A DNA stretch of 64,000 bases from Luteithermobacter gelatinilyticus (lineage in GTDB: Bacteria > Pseudomonadota > Alphaproteobacteria > Sphingomonadales > Emcibacteraceae): positions 2,858,501 to 2,922,500 of the forward strand of contig NZ_CP040517.1 in the NCBI RefSeq assembly GCF_005849285.1. The letters run 5' to 3'. The notes under the pieces were generated by a model that was not told the DNA's origin, did not search any database, and saw only the letters and a program-made list of their open reading frames with translations. The translations under genes were made by a program, and so were the position numbers. Shown piece after piece: positions 63,221-64,000 of the stretch. Each line of letters starts with the position of its first letter. Positions within the stretch are counted from its first letter, which is position 1.

Positions 63221-63264
63221 GCCGGTTAGAGTGAGCCGGTTAGAGTGAATTGTGAATAGGTTGG
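63221..63264. repeat. TAGAGTGAATTG half-element with 14-bp tandem duplication
   Basis: GCCGGTTAGAGTGA occurs twice (63221-63234, 63235-63248), the second continuing as ATTGTGAATAGGTTGG. Only the left half of the palindrome is present. The remainder of 63163-63510 has no gene that I can support. Confidence 0.85.
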
Positions 63265-63514
63265 TTATGGCATGAGGCCGCTTCGGAAGTAACCTGTTTG
63301 CGGATGAAATGCCTGCGGCTGTTGTGTATACTTGTTCGCCAGACTGGTGAGTCAGTGGACTCAGCGATGAAAAGACCCATGACGGCGGTTTCGGGCAGTC
63401 GTCCCTTTGCGGCCCCTGATGTATTTTTTGCCCTGATGTATTTTTTTGCAATGAAAATTTAAGTATAAACAGCCGTTTTTTGCGAAAAAATGACCGTCAA
63501 GAAAAAAGAGTAAA

Positions 63515-63530
63515 ATACTAGTTATTGACA
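63515..63530 (+). promoter_or_regulatory. NrdR box 1 (weak)
   Basis: ATACTAGTTATTGACA matches the NrdR consensus acaCwAtATaTwgtgt at about 10 of 16 positions. Its centre is 32 bp (three helical turns) from the stronger box 2, the phasing expected for paired NrdR sites. Confidence 0.45.
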
Positions 63531-63546
63531 AGATGTAGGGGTGTAA

Positions 63547-63562
63547 ATACCATATCTTGTGT
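63547..63562 (+). promoter_or_regulatory. NrdR box 2
   Basis: ATACCATATCTTGTGT matches the NrdR consensus at about 13 of 16 positions, upstream of the ribonucleotide reductase gene. An inverted repeat ACAAGAT (63528-63534) and ATCTTGT (63554-63560) spans the two boxes. Confidence 0.6.
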
Positions 63563-63816
63563 CGAGGGTGATACTAAGGGGATGAAAGGCCGAAAGCCGT
63601 TGCCACACAGGGCTCTAGCAGGCTTGCGTGGGAAAAGTACTGGACAAACCATTGGGCAAATCAGGGCTTTCTTTTCGGCTTCTTCCATGTTTCAGGGTCT
63701 TCCTCATCGGGCAAACTTCAGGCCCAATTCCGACCGGTAGAGTCCATAGTCTCAGGAAAGTTGGCTGTGCCGGTAAATGATTCGGATGAGGGACAATTAA
63801 CCATAAGAGGTGGGAT

Positions 63817-64000
63817 GTGTCGGTTTCAGTTTTAACAGATGCGGTGCAGGTCAAAGATCACTCACGGGTTGAAACGGATCCCTCGCGGGATGCCTTGTTG
63901 ACGGAATTTGGCAAGGCCACGCTGTCGGATCGCTATTTGATGCCGGGAGAAAGCTATCAGGACCTTTTTGCGCGGGTGGCCAGCTATTATGGTGATGACC
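63817..64000 (+). CDS. nrdJ: Adenosylcobalamin-dependent (class II) ribonucleotide reductase, N-terminal part
   Basis: The first 61 codons are visible; the gene runs off the right edge. It starts at GTG 63817 after AAGAGGTGGG. The segment FGKATLSDRYLMPGESYQDLFARVASYY matches the N-terminus of the short NrdJ type (quoted in part: SDRYLMPGESYQDLFARV). The enzyme reduces ribonucleotides for DNA synthesis with B12 as radical source. The leader of about 250 nt contains paired NrdR boxes and a small hairpin GGCCGAAAGCC (63587-63597), and is otherwise gene-free. Confidence 0.88.
   Translation, partial: MSVSVLTDAVQVKDHSRVETDPSRDALLTEFGKATLSDRYLMPGESYQDLFARVASYYGDD

Noticed and set aside
63525-63740. 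71-codon open frame upstream of nrdJ
   Set aside because: It overlaps the NrdR boxes, has no ribosome site and no protein-like composition.
63563-63816. Cobalamin riboswitch before nrdJ
   Set aside because: No B12 box or the conserved core words were found; only a small hairpin and a GCCACAC word are present.

Overview
The window looks like a chromosomal segment of an alphaproteobacterium. Family-level clues are a DUF2794 protein, a FlaEY-like flagellar protein, an NDUFS6-like zinc-finger protein, SlyX, YdcH, class II NrdJ and several TonB-dependent receptors with a FecI/FecR pair. The receptor-rich content and gene families would fit a marine or Kordiimonadales/Emcibacter-like lineage, but that placement is inference. 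No phage, plasmid, CRISPR array or rRNA was seen. There is one tRNA (Pro, CGG).

Layout. 1-5000: tail of an unidentified gene, a FlaEY-like flagellar protein with a beta-propeller, a FliL-like secreted protein and an orphan Hpt protein. 5.2-9.1 kb: a large TonB-dependent receptor, then four small overlapping minus-strand ORFs. 9.3-16.4 kb: intergenic repeats, polA, a zinc-finger protein, an ABC ATPase, nadB and a small porin. 16.7-22.5 kb: DUF2794, a GST, htpG behind a heat-shock promoter, and a yggT-yggU-folD-marC operon. 22.5-22.9 kb: a compact unit with a sigma-54 promoter, a 42-residue ORF and a strong terminator. 23-25.3 kb: MATE exporter and PlsC acyltransferase. 25.4-32.3 kb: a FecI-FecR-receptor-receptor signalling locus on the minus strand. 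32.4-35.5 kb: an XRE-cupin regulator and kbl-tdh, sharing AT-rich operator-like sites. 35.5-39.6 kb: tRNA-Pro, an orphan CHASE-type histidine kinase, msrA and a di-haem peroxidase. 40-45.2 kb: a degenerate GGDEF/EAL-like protein, a LapG-like periplasmic protease, a membrane receptor with a degenerate HD-GYP domain, and an Hpt protein. 45.3-53.3 kb: mobile repeats, a small membrane protein with Crp/Fnr-type boxes, a SleB-like hydrolase, a secreted methyltransferase, DUF983, a beta-hydroxyacid dehydrogenase, slyX, a GDSL autotransporter and an IS5-family element. 53.4-64 kb: ydcH, gltD-gltB, hrpB and the start of nrdJ behind paired NrdR boxes.

Two themes run through the window. The first is repeats. 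A palindromic family with ends TAGAGTGAATTG recurs about ten times, including one 275-bp MITE with 33-34 bp terminal inverted repeats. Two further palindromic units (X and Y) occur in two places; in one the IS element sits between them with a CTAG duplication, and the other shows the empty site. These elements supply the stop codons of at least three genes. The second theme is signalling: two orphan Hpt proteins, an orphan kinase, two degenerate c-di-GMP-type domains beside a LapG-like protease, a FecI/FecR system, and sites matching sigma-54, sigma-32, NrdR and Crp/Fnr consensus sequences. All site calls were made by eye.
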